A stretch of 64,000 nt of DNA from Nitrosomonas nitrosa (GCF_003051105.1 NZ_QAOO01000007.1:1-64000), one strand, 5' to 3'. Counted from the first letter of the stretch, positions 17,693-28,549 are shown. Made by a program: numbers and translations. Notes: generated from the letters alone by a model not told the origin.

Positions 17693-20600
17693 ATGGTACG
17701 CAAACCAACCACCCGCCCAGCCCTAACCAACGCCAAGCCAGACAATGCCATGGATCGTACCGAGGACATGCCAGCGGCAAAACGGCACGCCCCGCTCTCC
17801 CCTGCAAACAAAACCCCATTACAACCGCTGTCACGCAAAGAACTCGTATTCATCGATCAAGGGGTCGATGATTACCCAACACTGATCGCGGGCGTCAAAG
17901 AAGGCGTCGACATCCACCTGATCGACCCCACTCGAGATGGCGTGCTGCAGATCACCGCTATTCTGAATCAGCAAACCGATATCAGCGCCGTGCATATCGT
18001 CTCGCATGGCAATGTCGGCTACCTGGCATTGGGCAATAGCGTGCTCTCCACAGAAACCCTCACGCATTATCAAGACGCCCTATTCTCGTGGCGGCAGGCG
18101 CTCGTCAGCGATGCGGATATTTTGATTTATGGTTGTAATGTTGCAAAAGGTGCATCAGGCAAGCAATTCATTCAGCGATTAGCGCTGCTAACGGGTGCAA
18201 ATATTGCAGCATCCAACAATCTAACCGGCAATAGCAAACTGGGTGGGGATTGGGTACTGGGCGTTTTTACCAGCAGTATCACCTCAAAGCTTGTTTTTTT
18301 TGAAAAAACTCTCGAACACTATTCCTCAACTTTTGTTTCAAACACCCTCAATTTTTCAAGCGATGTAGTTTCTGACTATGTTACCGCAACCCATCCAACG
18401 GCTAATTTCGGGACGATAAATTTTAAAATAGTTAAAGATGTAGATTCAACAGGTACAGCAAATGCCTCGCTAACCTTAGCATTAACTGGTCAAGTCGATC
18501 AATCTTATAATGACTTTTACTATAGTGGATCGGATGGTGAATACCTTGTTATTTATACGGATGGGCGCGAAGTAGACTTCCAGTCAGTCAAGTTCGGCAG
18601 TCTCGGCCTTACCGTTTTTACAAATTTAACGGCTTATGCCTACAAAGACGGCAGTCTACTGGGCAGCCAAACGTTTAACCCTTCAGGAGCTAACTTTCCA
18701 AATGATTCAAGCTCAATAACCCCTGAGACAGTCACATTTACCAGCGCTATCTTCGACAATGCCGATGAAATCCGTTTAATTGGCGCGAATAATTTTGGTG
18801 ATGATGTCGGTGGATCATTGATTGATGATTTAGTCATCGCTGATCCTATACCGCCTAATGCTTCCCCATCCATCTCCGTTAACGATTCTCCCCTCTCATA
18901 TACTGAAAACACTGCAGCCATCCAGACCGATACGTCTGCAACACTAGCCGATACAGATGGTGACACAGATTGGAATGGCGGCACACTCACCGTTCAAATC
19001 ACTGCCAATAGCCAGGCAGCCGATCAGCTCAGCATCATCGATAATGTAGTAGGCACCATCAACACTAACAACACATCTTTGCTTAACGGCGCGACGGTAA
19101 TCGGTACATTAAGTGCTTCCGAAGGCACTGTCAGCGATAGCACGGCCCTGACCATTACATTTAATGCTAGCGCAACCAATACCCTGGTCCAACAGGTCAT
19201 TCGGGCTATCCATTACGACAACACCTCCGATGACCCCGGCACAGCCAATCGCACCATCACCTTTACCGCAACCGATACGCACGGAGCAACCGCCAGCGAT
19301 ACACGCACCGTCACCGTTACCGCTGTCAACGATGCCCCTACCCTGACGGCCACTGGCAGTAGCCCTACCTTCAACCAGGGTGGAACGGCCGCCGATCTGT
19401 TCAGCGGCATCTCGGCCAGCACAGTAGAAAGCAACCAAACGCTGGAGCAATTGATCATCACCGTCACCAATGTTACCGATGGCGCGGGTGCCAATGAGTT
19501 CTTGATCATCGATGGTGAGGATGTTGCCTTATCCAATGGTAATGCAGGCAGCACTGCAACCCTTGGCATTGGCTATAGTGTCGCATTAGTCGTTGACACA
19601 GCAACCGTCACGCTGACCAAAGCGGGTATGAGCACCGCGGACGTGCAAACCCTCATCGATGGGCTCGCGTACAGCAATACCAGTTCATCACCCAGTAGTG
19701 CCAATCGGGTTGTCACGATAACCAGTATGCAGGATAACGGCGGCACTACTAATGGTGGCGTGGACACCGCCACGCTATCCATTTCGTCCACAGTGACAGT
19801 CGTCCCTAAACCCGTCATCACCAGCGCAACCTATGATGCAGCGCTCGGGAAATTGGTCGTCACCGGCACCAACATCCAAGCGAACAACAGCGGCGCGGAT
19901 ATCGATGTGTCCAAGTTGACGTTCACTGGTGAGGGGGGCGCAACCTATACCTTGACCGACTCGGCCGACGTCGAACGTGATTCCGCTACACAATTTAACG
20001 TCACACTCAGCGCCACCGATAAAGCCGCCGTTAATCTGATCCTCAATAAAAATGGAACAGCATCTACCGATATATCTACTTACAATCTCGCCGCAGCGGA
20101 CGACTGGAATACCCATGTAACAGACGGCGATACCGCCGATAACACGGGCAACGGCATCACCGTCAGCAATGTCGCCGTTCCCACTATCACCGCTGCCTCC
20201 TATGATGCCAATTCGGGTGCTTTGACGGTCACCGGCACTGGGTTCCTGAGCCGTTCAGGGGCTACCAACGATATTATCGCTGCCAAATTCTCATTTACCG
20301 GTGAAGGGGGCACAACCTATACCCTGACTGACACAGCCGATGTCGAAATCACCTCGGGCACAGCCTTTACCATTATGCTGAGTGCGACCGATAAAGCTGC
20401 TGTCAATCAGATCACCAACAAGAACGGCACCGCTTCGACCAGTGGCACCACTTATAACCTGGCTGCCGCCGAAGATTGGGCGGTGGGTGCCGATGCTGCA
20501 GTAACCGTTGCCGATACCACTGGCAACAGCGTCACCGTCAGCAATGTCGCCGTCCCCACCATCACCGCTGCCTCCTATGATGCCAATTCGGGTGCTTTGA

Positions 20601-23600
20601 CGGTCACCGGGACTGGGTTCCTGAGCCGTTCAGGGGCTACCAACGATATCGTCGCGTCCAAATTTACCTTTACCGGTGAAGGTGGCGAAACGTATACCCT
20701 GACCGACTCGGCCAACGTCGAAATCACCTCGGGTACAGCCTTTACGATTACGCTAAGTGCGACCGATAAAGCTGCTGTCAATCAGATCACCAACAAGAAC
20801 GGCACCGCTTCAACCAGTGGCACCACTTATAACCTGGCTGCCGCCGAAGATTGGGCGGTGGGTGCCGATGCTGCAGTAACCGTTGCCGATACCACTGGCA
20901 ACAGCGTCACCGTCAGCAATGTCGCCGTTCCCACTATCACCTCAGCCACCTATGATGCCAATTCGGGTGCTTTGACGGTCACCGGGACTGATTTTCTGAG
21001 CCGTTCAGGGGCTACCAACGATATTATCGCTGCCAAATTCTCATTTACCGGTGAAGGCGGCGCAACCTATACCCTGACCGACTCAGCTGATGTGGAAGTC
21101 ACTTCGGGTACCACCTTTACCCTTATGCTGAGTGCGACCGATAAGGCTGCTGTCAATCAGATCGTCAACAAGGACGGCACCGCTTCGACCAGTGGCACTA
21201 GTTACAACCTGGCAGCTGCCGAAGACTGGGCGGCGGGTGCAGACGCTGACGTGAATATTACCGATACCATTGGCAACGGGATCACCGTCAGCAATGTTCC
21301 TGCTCCCACCATCACCTCTGCCACTTATGATGCTAGCACAGGCACTTTGGCGGTGACTGGGAATGGGTTCTTAAGCCTTGCGGGCGCAACCAATGATATC
21401 GTTGCTTCCAAATTCACCTTTACTGGTGAAGGTGGCGCAACCTATACGCTGACCGACTCGGCCAACGTCGAAATCACTTCGGGTACAGCCTTTACGATTA
21501 TGTTGAGCGCGACCGATAAAGCTGCTGTCAATCAGATCGTCAACAAGAACGGCACTTCTTCGACCAGCGGCACCACTTATAACCTGGCTGCCGCCGAAGA
21601 TTGGGCGGTGGGTGCCGATGCTGCAGTAACCGTTGCCGATACCACTGGCAACAGCGTCACCGTCAGCAATGTCGCCGTCCCCACCATCACCGCTGCCTCC
21701 TATGATGCCAATTCGGGTGCTTTGACGGTGACCGGGACTGATTTTCTGAGCCGATCGGGTGCAACCAACGATATCGTCGCCACTGCTTTCACCTTCACCG
21801 GTGAAGGTGGCGCAACCTATACCTTGACCGATTCGGCTGATGTGGAAGTCACTTCGGGCACCGCCTTTACCCTTATGCTGAGTGCAACCGATAAAGCTGC
21901 TGTCGATGCGCTTCTCAACAGAAATGGGACGAGTGCTTACGATGCGACTACCTACAATCTCGCTGCAGCAGACAATTGGGCGGCCGGCGCCGATGCGATC
22001 GTCAACGTCACCGATTGGATGGGTAATAGCATCACCGTCAGCAATGCCGCCACACCCAGCATCACGTCGGCAACTTACAATGCCAGCACGGGGATAGTGA
22101 TCGTCACCGGTGCCAATATCCAAGCAAACAGCAGCGGCGCGGATATCGACGTGTCTAAGTTGACGTTCACTGGTGAGGGGGGCGCAACCTATACCTTGAC
22201 CGACTCGGCCGATGTCGAACGTGATTCCGCTACACAATTTAGCGTCACGCTCAGCGCCACCGACCAGGCCGCCGTCAATCTGATCCTCAATAAAAATGGC
22301 GCAGTTTCTACGGATGTATCGACTTACAATCTCGCCGCAGCGGACGACTGGAATACCCATGTAACAGACGGCGATACCGCCGATACCACGGGTAATGGCG
22401 TTACCGTCAGCAATGTCGCCGTTCCCACTATCACCTCAGCCACCTATGATGCCAATTCGGGTGCTTTGACGGTCACCGGGACTGATTTTCTGAGCCGATC
22501 GGGTGCAACCAACGATATCGTCGCCACTGCTTTCACCTTCACCGGTGAAGGGGGCGCAACCTATACCCTGACCGATTCGGCTGATGTGGAAGTCACTTCG
22601 GGTACCGCCTTTACCCTTATGCTGAGTGCGACCGATAAGGCTGCTGTCAATCAGATCACCAACAGAAACGGCACCTCCTCGACTAGCGGCACCACTTATA
22701 ACCTGGCAGCTGCCGAAGACTGGGCGGCGGGTGCAAACGCTGACGTGAATATTACCGATACCACTGGCAACGGGATCACCGTCAGCAATGTTCCTGCTCC
22801 CACCATCACCTCTGCCACCTATGATGCTAGCACAGGCACTTTGGCGGTGACTGGGAATGGGTTCTTAAGCCTTGCGGGCGCAACCAATGATATCGTTGCT
22901 TCCAAATTCACCTTTACTGGTGAAGGTGGCGCAACCTATACGCTGACCGACTCGGCCAACGTCGAAATCACTTCGGGTACAGCCTTTACGATTATGTTGA
23001 GTGCGACCGATAAAGCAGCCGTCAATCAGATCGTCAACAAGGACGGCACCGCTTCGACCAGTGGCACCACTTATAACCTGGCTGCCGCCGAAGATTGGGC
23101 GGCGGGTGCCGATGCTGCAGTAACCGTTGCCGATACCACTGGCAACAGCGTCACCGTCAGCAATGTCGCCGTCCCCACCATCACTGCTGCCACCTATGAT
23201 GCCAATTCGGGTGCTTTGACGGTCACCGGGACTGATTTTCTGCGTCGTTCAGGGGATCATAACGATGTCGTCGCGTCCAAATTCACTTTTACCGGTGAAG
23301 GCGGCGCAACCTATACCTTGACCGATTCGGCTGATGTGGAAGTCACTTCGGGCACCGCCTTTACCCTTGTGCTGAGCGCGACCGATAAGGCTGCTGTCGA
23401 TGCGCTTCTCAACAGAAATGGGACGAGTGCTTACGATGCGACCACCTACAATCTCGCTGCAGCAGACGATTGGGCGGCCGGCGCCGATGCGATCGTCAAC
23501 GTCACCGATTTGACGGGTAATAGCATCACCGTCAGCAATGCCGCCACACCCAGCATCACGTCGGCAACTTACGATGCCAGCACAGGCGCCTTGGTCGTCA

Positions 23601-26600
23601 CCGGTGCCAATATCCAAGCAAACAGCAGCGGCGCGGATATCGATGTGTCTAAGTTGACGTTCACTGGTGAGGGGGGGACAACCTATACCTTGACCGACTC
23701 GGTCGATGTCGAACGTGATTCCGCTACCCAATTTAGCGTCACGCTCAGCGCTACCGATCAGGCTGCTATCAATCTGATCCTCAATAAAGATGGCGCAGTT
23801 TCTACGGATGTATCGACCTACAATCTCGCCGCAGCGGACGACTGGAATACCCATGTAACCGACGGCGATACCGCCGATGACGCCGGTAACGGCATTACTG
23901 TCAGCAATGTCGCCGTTCCCACGATCACTTCAGCCACCTATGATGCCAATTCGGGTGCTTTGACGGTCACCGGTACTGGGTTCCTGAGCCGTTCAGGAGC
24001 CACCAACGATATTATCGCTACCAATTTCTCGTTTACCGGTGAGGGGGGCGCAACCTATACCCTGACCGACTCAGCTGATGTCGAAATCACCTCAGGCACA
24101 GCCTTTACCCTTATGCTGAGTGCGACCGATAAGGCTGCTGTCGATGCGCTCCTCAACAGAAATGGGACGAGTGCTTACGATGCGACCACCTACAATCTCG
24201 CTGCAGCAGACGATTGGGCGGCCGGCGCCGATGCGGCCGTCAACGTCGCCGATTTGATTAGCAATAGCATCACCGTCAGCAATGCCGCTTCGCCCAGCAT
24301 CACGTCGGCAACTTACGATGCCAGCACAGGCGCTTTGGTCGTCACCGGTGCCAATATCCAAGCAAACAGCAGCGGCGCGGATATCGACGTGTCTAAGTTG
24401 ACGTTCACTGGTGAGGGGGGCGCAACCTATACCTTGACCGACTCAGCCGATGTCGAACGTGATTCCGCTACCCAATTTAGCGTCACGCTCAGCGCCACCG
24501 ACCAGGCCGCCGTCAATCTGATCCTCAATAAAGATGGCGCAGTTTCTACGGATGTATCGACTTACAATCTCGCCGCAGCGGACGACTGGAATACCCATGT
24601 AACCGACGGCGATACCGCCGATAACACGGGCAACGGCATCACCGTCAGCAATGTCGCCGTCCCCACCATCACCGCTGCCTCCTATGATGCCAATTCGGGT
24701 GCTTTGACGGTCACCGGGACTGGGTTCCTGAGCCGTTCAGGGGCTACCAACGATATTGTCGCGTCCAAATTCACTTTTACCGGTGAAGGGGGCGAAACCT
24801 ATACCCTGACCGATTCGGCTGATGTCGAAATCACCTCGGGTACAGCCTTTACGATTATGCTGAGCGCCACCGACAAAGCGGCCATCAATCAGATCGTCAA
24901 CAAGAACGGCACTTCTTCGACCAGCGGCACCACTTATAACCTGGCTGCCGCCGAAGACTGGGCAGCGGGTGCCGATGCTGCAGTAGTCGTTGCCGATACC
25001 ACTGGCAACAGCGTCACCGTCAGCAATGTCGCCGTCCCCACCATCACCGCTGCCTCCTATGATGCCAATTCGGGTGCTTTGACGGTAACCGGGACTGGGT
25101 TCCTGAGCCGTTCAGGGGCTACCAACGATATCGTCGCGTCCAAATTTACCTTTACCGGTGAAGGGGGCGAAACGTATACCTTGACCGACTCGGCCAACGT
25201 CGAAATCACTTCGGGTACAGCCTTTGCGATTACGCTGAGCGCGACCGATAAAGCTGCTGTCAATCAGATCGTCAACAAAAACGGCACTGCTTCGACCAGT
25301 AGCACCACTTACAACCTGGCTGCCGCCGAAGACTGGGCGGCGGGTGCCGATGCTGCAGTAACCGTTGCCGATACCACTGGCAACGGGATCACCGTCAGCA
25401 ATGTTCCTACTCCTACCATCACTTCTGCTGCCTACGATTACGCTACCGGCGTGCTGGTGGTGACCGGTGAAAATTTCGTTAAAGCGAACGGTGCCGCTAA
25501 TGATATTGATGTTTCTAAGTTTACGTTTACTGGTCAAGGCGGAGCGACTTATACCTTGACAGATTCAACCGACGTCGAAATTACTTCGGACACTTCCTTT
25601 ACAGTAACGTTAAGTGCCACGGACAAAGCGGCAGTCAATCTGCTGCTCAATAAAAATGGCACAGCCTCTAGTGATAATATTACTTACAATCTAGAAGCGC
25701 TGGATGATGTAATAGGGCAGTGGGCAGTCGGCGTAGACACTGGTATCAATGTTGCAGATACAATGAACGGTATCACCGTCAGCAATGTTCCAGCCCCCTC
25801 CTCTGGGAGCGAAACGCCACCACCTGTCAATACCCCCGTCGATGGCATCGACGTCAGCACGATCTCTCAACCAGATGGTTCAGTGTTGATCACCGCACCC
25901 ATCGTAACCGGCACTCGCCAGGATGATCCAACTTCTTTACACACCGACTACGCGGATATCCCTATCCTCAACGATACACAGGGCGACGCGCTTCTGACTG
26001 TCAGCCTGCCCGTTGGCGTGGGATTGCGTGCATCTGGACAACCCCAGGCGCAAAGTGGAGAACAAGCGATCAATGAGCTGATGCAGCGCATCGCGCAAAA
26101 AACCACAGAAGGTAGCGAGGAACGGCAGGCAATATCAAACAACGGCCAATCTTTCCTTGATGCTTTACCGCCTGGCGAAGCGATCAATGTCCAAACGATC
26201 GAGCTGACCACAGGCGGCAACCCAACGCCCGATGTGCCGATTCTCATCACGGGATCGGATGCCCCTACCCAAAACAAACAAGTACTGGTCATCGATGCTC
26301 GCGATCTACCCGCCGGGACGATTCTGCAATTGGACAATGTGGCGTTTGCGGTCATCATCGGTGCCGTGCGCACGGTCGGTGGCAAGGGCCAGAACTTCGT
26401 TACAGCGAGCGGACAGGATCAGATTATCATTTTAGGCGAAGATGACGATATCCTGTTTGGCGGCGATGGCAGCGATACGGTCGGCAGCCTCGGTGGTAGC
26501 GATCAAGTTTCCGGCGATGCCGGCGATGATATCGTGTATGGCGGCACGGCAAACGATATACTGAGCGGCGGCAGCGGAAACGACCAGCTAAATGGGGGCT

Positions 26601-27583
26601 TAGGTTACGATATCGCTCTCCAGGAAGGCCAACTGTCCGATTATCGAATCGACATTCATGGCCACGAAGTCGTTTTGACACATACTAATGGGGAAACGGA
26701 CACCCTGACGGATATCGAGCAAATCCGCTTCACCAGCGGGCCGAGTCTCGCCATTGCCCATTCCGAAGTGGAAGCGGCTGCCCATCATTTGGCAAAAAAC
26801 TGGCTGAACCGCGATTTGACGGTAACCGAGGGACAAGCAGTACAAGATTGGCATGGCGCCACCCTCGACGATATTATCGTGGCATTCCACGCTCTCCCCG
26901 AGGCGAGCGGGCTGAGTGATCAGACCAGTAATACGTTGTTGGCCGGACTGGGAGAGAATCCACATATCCTACGGCTCGATGTCGAACGTGAATTTATCGG
27001 CAGCGTTGATGATGATCAGGGCTATCTGCCACTGGGGCTCGCTTTACACGCAGACGGCGATACCGGCCATGATGTGCTGCAGATGCAAGGTAGCCGCACT
27101 GACGTGCACCTCGAATTCAATGGTAACGCTTTAGAGCTGACCCGTCTGAGCGATGGGGCCATGCTGAGCCTTCAGAATGCCGAAGCGATCGCCTTCGATA
27201 GCGGCGATACCGTCATATTGGCGCACAATATCACAGAAGGGATTTTAGGGCGTCTGTTCCACACCTTTCTGGGTCGAGATGCGACCTCCGCAGAATGGCA
27301 ATTAGGACGGGAAGCGCTTGCCAGTGAGGTCGATCCAGATATCATTCTCGATTGGTTTCAGCAAAGAGCTGGTCTGGATGCACTGTCAAACTCGGACTAT
27401 ATCCAAACGATCTTCTCCCAATCATTCGGGCGGCAGGCAACCGAAGCCGAATTAAACGCGCAACTCCTTCGGCTGGAGAACAACCAGATCAGCCGTGAGT
27501 GGCTAGCTGTCGAAGTGGCACAAACCACCGAGGCGGAGATTCATCTGGTTGGCAGCGTCATGCTGCAAGAGGGATGGGTATAG
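17693..27583 (+). CDS. Giant repetitive RTX adhesin with N-terminal DUF4347 domain (3,296 residues)
   Basis: There is no classical signal peptide; export is probably by a type I (RTX adhesin) system not encoded here. Residues about 51-200 are DUF4347, with HIVSHGNVG near 101-109 and LIYGCNVAKG near 144-153. Residues about 200-390 are a beta-rich domain, followed by two cadherin/VCBS-like units up to about 700. Sixteen tandem repeats of 123 or 125 residues then span nucleotides 19808 to about 25790. Each follows the pattern P-x-I-T-S/A-A-x-Y-D-A ... FTGEGG-TYTLTD ... LSATDKAAV. A proline-rich linker and RTX calcium repeats follow (DDDILFGGDGSD, GGSGNDQLNGG; about 26430-26610). The C terminus has two DUF4214-like helical segments (GRLFHTFLGRDATSAEW). 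The likely role is surface attachment or biofilm. Repeat copies are nearly identical in DNA, so copy number may vary or be misassembled. Confidence 0.9.
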   Translation: MVRKPTTRPALTNAKPDNAMDRTEDMPAAKRHAPLSPANKTPLQPLSRKELVFIDQGVDDYPTLIAGVKEGVDIHLIDPTRDGVLQITAILNQQTDISAVHIVSHGNVGYLALGNSVLSTETLTHYQDALFSWRQALVSDADILIYGCNVAKGASGKQFIQRLALLTGANIAASNNLTGNSKLGGDWVLGVFTSSITSKLVFFEKTLEHYSSTFVSNTLNFSSDVVSDYVTATHPTANFGTINFKIVKDVDSTGTANASLTLALTGQVDQSYNDFYYSGSDGEYLVIYTDGREVDFQSVKFGSLGLTVFTNLTAYAYKDGSLLGSQTFNPSGANFPNDSSSITPETVTFTSAIFDNADEIRLIGANNFGDDVGGSLIDDLVIADPIPPNASPSISVNDSPLSYTENTAAIQTDTSATLADTDGDTDWNGGTLTVQITANSQAADQLSIIDNVVGTINTNNTSLLNGATVIGTLSASEGTVSDSTALTITFNASATNTLVQQVIRAIHYDNTSDDPGTANRTITFTATDTHGATASDTRTVTVTAVNDAPTLTATGSSPTFNQGGTAADLFSGISASTVESNQTLEQLIITVTNVTDGAGANEFLIIDGEDVALSNGNAGSTATLGIGYSVALVVDTATVTLTKAGMSTADVQTLIDGLAYSNTSSSPSSANRVVTITSMQDNGGTTNGGVDTATLSISSTVTVVPKPVITSATYDAALGKLVVTGTNIQANNSGADIDVSKLTFTGEGGATYTLTDSADVERDSATQFNVTLSATDKAAVNLILNKNGTASTDISTYNLAAADDWNTHVTDGDTADNTGNGITVSNVAVPTITAASYDANSGALTVTGTGFLSRSGATNDIIAAKFSFTGEGGTTYTLTDTADVEITSGTAFTIMLSATDKAAVNQITNKNGTASTSGTTYNLAAAEDWAVGADAAVTVADTTGNSVTVSNVAVPTITAASYDANSGALTVTGTGFLSRSGATNDIVASKFTFTGEGGETYTLTDSANVEITSGTAFTITLSATDKAAVNQITNKNGTASTSGTTYNLAAAEDWAVGADAAVTVADTTGNSVTVSNVAVPTITSATYDANSGALTVTGTDFLSRSGATNDIIAAKFSFTGEGGATYTLTDSADVEVTSGTTFTLMLSATDKAAVNQIVNKDGTASTSGTSYNLAAAEDWAAGADADVNITDTIGNGITVSNVPAPTITSATYDASTGTLAVTGNGFLSLAGATNDIVASKFTFTGEGGATYTLTDSANVEITSGTAFTIMLSATDKAAVNQIVNKNGTSSTSGTTYNLAAAEDWAVGADAAVTVADTTGNSVTVSNVAVPTITAASYDANSGALTVTGTDFLSRSGATNDIVATAFTFTGEGGATYTLTDSADVEVTSGTAFTLMLSATDKAAVDALLNRNGTSAYDATTYNLAAADNWAAGADAIVNVTDWMGNSITVSNAATPSITSATYNASTGIVIVTGANIQANSSGADIDVSKLTFTGEGGATYTLTDSADVERDSATQFSVTLSATDQAAVNLILNKNGAVSTDVSTYNLAAADDWNTHVTDGDTADTTGNGVTVSNVAVPTITSATYDANSGALTVTGTDFLSRSGATNDIVATAFTFTGEGGATYTLTDSADVEVTSGTAFTLMLSATDKAAVNQITNRNGTSSTSGTTYNLAAAEDWAAGANADVNITDTTGNGITVSNVPAPTITSATYDASTGTLAVTGNGFLSLAGATNDIVASKFTFTGEGGATYTLTDSANVEITSGTAFTIMLSATDKAAVNQIVNKDGTASTSGTTYNLAAAEDWAAGADAAVTVADTTGNSVTVSNVAVPTITAATYDANSGALTVTGTDFLRRSGDHNDVVASKFTFTGEGGATYTLTDSADVEVTSGTAFTLVLSATDKAAVDALLNRNGTSAYDATTYNLAAADDWAAGADAIVNVTDLTGNSITVSNAATPSITSATYDASTGALVVTGANIQANSSGADIDVSKLTFTGEGGTTYTLTDSVDVERDSATQFSVTLSATDQAAINLILNKDGAVSTDVSTYNLAAADDWNTHVTDGDTADDAGNGITVSNVAVPTITSATYDANSGALTVTGTGFLSRSGATNDIIATNFSFTGEGGATYTLTDSADVEITSGTAFTLMLSATDKAAVDALLNRNGTSAYDATTYNLAAADDWAAGADAAVNVADLISNSITVSNAASPSITSATYDASTGALVVTGANIQANSSGADIDVSKLTFTGEGGATYTLTDSADVERDSATQFSVTLSATDQAAVNLILNKDGAVSTDVSTYNLAAADDWNTHVTDGDTADNTGNGITVSNVAVPTITAASYDANSGALTVTGTGFLSRSGATNDIVASKFTFTGEGGETYTLTDSADVEITSGTAFTIMLSATDKAAINQIVNKNGTSSTSGTTYNLAAAEDWAAGADAAVVVADTTGNSVTVSNVAVPTITAASYDANSGALTVTGTGFLSRSGATNDIVASKFTFTGEGGETYTLTDSANVEITSGTAFAITLSATDKAAVNQIVNKNGTASTSSTTYNLAAAEDWAAGADAAVTVADTTGNGITVSNVPTPTITSAAYDYATGVLVVTGENFVKANGAANDIDVSKFTFTGQGGATYTLTDSTDVEITSDTSFTVTLSATDKAAVNLLLNKNGTASSDNITYNLEALDDVIGQWAVGVDTGINVADTMNGITVSNVPAPSSGSETPPPVNTPVDGIDVSTISQPDGSVLITAPIVTGTRQDDPTSLHTDYADIPILNDTQGDALLTVSLPVGVGLRASGQPQAQSGEQAINELMQRIAQKTTEGSEERQAISNNGQSFLDALPPGEAINVQTIELTTGGNPTPDVPILITGSDAPTQNKQVLVIDARDLPAGTILQLDNVAFAVIIGAVRTVGGKGQNFVTASGQDQIIILGEDDDILFGGDGSDTVGSLGGSDQVSGDAGDDIVYGGTANDILSGGSGNDQLNGGLGYDIALQEGQLSDYRIDIHGHEVVLTHTNGETDTLTDIEQIRFTSGPSLAIAHSEVEAAAHHLAKNWLNRDLTVTEGQAVQDWHGATLDDIIVAFHALPEASGLSDQTSNTLLAGLGENPHILRLDVEREFIGSVDDDQGYLPLGLALHADGDTGHDVLQMQGSRTDVHLEFNGNALELTRLSDGAMLSLQNAEAIAFDSGDTVILAHNITEGILGRLFHTFLGRDATSAEWQLGREALASEVDPDIILDWFQQRAGLDALSNSDYIQTIFSQSFGRQATEAELNAQLLRLENNQISREWLAVEVAQTTEAEIHLVGSVMLQEGWV
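19808..25790 (+). repeat. Sixteen tandem repeats (369/375 bp) within the adhesin gene
   Basis: Units begin at 19808, 20177, 20552, 20927, 21302, 21677, 22052, 22421 and so on to 25409. Most units are 375 bp; those of the 'ANIQAN-SGADIDVSKL' subtype are 369 bp (units 1, 7, 11, 13). A four-unit block of exactly 1,494 bp starts at 20927 and is repeated at 22421, with the next boundary at 23915. Units 6, 10 and 12 share a distinct tail (VDALLNRNGTSAYDATTYNL) and each directly precedes a 369-bp unit. Unit 16 is the most diverged. Confidence 0.95.
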
Positions 27584-27659
27584 TGAAATCTAACGGGCCG
27601 CTACGGGGTAAATTGGATGTCGTCCACTTCCCCGTTCCGTCCTGGTCTCCCAAAAAATA

Positions 27660-27710
27660 AGCGGTAAAGACAAATAAGCAATGTTATTTGCCGCTATTTC
27701 TCCTTTTCCA
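27660..27710 (+). terminator. Possible terminator after the giant adhesin
   Basis: A two-part stem (AGCGG...CAAATAA / TTATTTG CCGCT) is followed by ATTTCTCCTTTT, about 80 bp after the adhesin stop. Confidence 0.55.
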
Positions 27711-27820
27711 AAGTAATCTTTAAAGGCACAATGGCGGTGATGCCATTTGAATAGTTGAATCATACGTCAGATGAGCATCTTTAATTTTTCCCATGTATTC
27801 CAATCGAAAAGGAGCAATTC

Positions 27821-28444
27821 GTGACTAAATCATTACGTCGTTCCGCTTTATCCCTCTCCCTCGGCATCATGCTCACTTCTGGCGCCCTGCTTAGTAACCC
27901 AGCGCAAGCTTGCAGCACCGAGCCTTTGCTGGGCAGCCTCTGCGTATTTGCGGGTAATTTTGCGCCGCGCGGCTGGGCGCTGGCAAATGGCCAAATAATG
28001 AGTATCTCTCAGAACACTGCCTTGTTTTCGATTTTGGGAACAACCTATGGTGGCGATGGCAAAACAACCTTTGCGCTGCCCGACACGCGCGGACGTGCTG
28101 TAATCGGCGCTGGCAGCGGGCCGGGTCTATCGACATACCAACTCGGACAAATGGGGGGCGTTGAAACCGTAACACTCACCCAGGCAGAACTGCCTGCCAT
28201 TTCTCCAACCGCCGTCGTTCATGCACAAAGTGCTGCCGGTAACAGCGATTCCCCTGCGAATAACGCCTGGGCGACACTGAGTCGTCAAAACGTTTATTCT
28301 AGCAGCGCACCCAACGTCACCATGAATCCTGGCACCATCACCATCAATCCGATCGGTGGCGGCCAAGCGCATGAAAACCGCCCGCCCTTTATCGCGATGA
28401 ACTGGATCATTGCGACCCAGGGCGTTTTCCCCTCTCGCGAATAA
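27821..28444 (+). CDS. Exported tail-collar-domain protein (microcystin-dependent protein family)
   Basis: 207 residues, starting at GTG with the ribosome-binding site AAAAGGAG 6 bp upstream. A signal peptide ends at SNPAQA near residue 30. The rest matches phage tail-collar proteins of the MdpB type: FAGNFAPRGWALANGQ, then ALFSILGTTYGGDGKTTFALPD, RGRAVIGAG, and the ending NRPPFIAMNWIIATQG. These are often chromosomal, exported and not part of prophages. No phage structural genes surround it. Placed after the adhesin, it may be another surface or secreted component. Function unknown. Confidence 0.88.
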   Translation: MTKSLRRSALSLSLGIMLTSGALLSNPAQACSTEPLLGSLCVFAGNFAPRGWALANGQIMSISQNTALFSILGTTYGGDGKTTFALPDTRGRAVIGAGSGPGLSTYQLGQMGGVETVTLTQAELPAISPTAVVHAQSAAGNSDSPANNAWATLSRQNVYSSSAPNVTMNPGTITINPIGGGQAHENRPPFIAMNWIIATQGVFPSRE

Positions 28445-28464
28445 CGTTGCACCGCTGTTCAAGT

Positions 28465-28497
28465 GACTGCCGAGTCAGACTATTCGGCAGTCTTTCT
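28465..28497 (+). terminator. Rho-independent terminator after the tail-collar gene
   Basis: A perfect 9-bp stem (GACTGCCGA / TCGGCAGTC) is followed by a T-rich tail, 20 bp after the stop. Confidence 0.7.
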
Positions 28498-28549
28498 GCT
28501 CGTACAAGAACAAAAATGAACGATCATCGGAGAAATCCAGGTTCAATCC

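Noticed and set aside
21371..22360. Long minus-strand ORF (329 codons) and several shorter ones antisense to the adhesin
   Set aside because: They recur at the same place in each repeat and reflect the codon pattern of the sense strand; no ribosome-binding site or family features.
19808..25790. Regular repeats that could suggest a CRISPR array
   Set aside because: Units are 369-375 bp, contiguous and fully coding in one frame, with no short repeat/spacer structure.
27821..28444. Tail-collar protein as a sign of a prophage
   Set aside because: It has a signal peptide, and no phage structural or integrase gene is nearby; this family is common outside phages.
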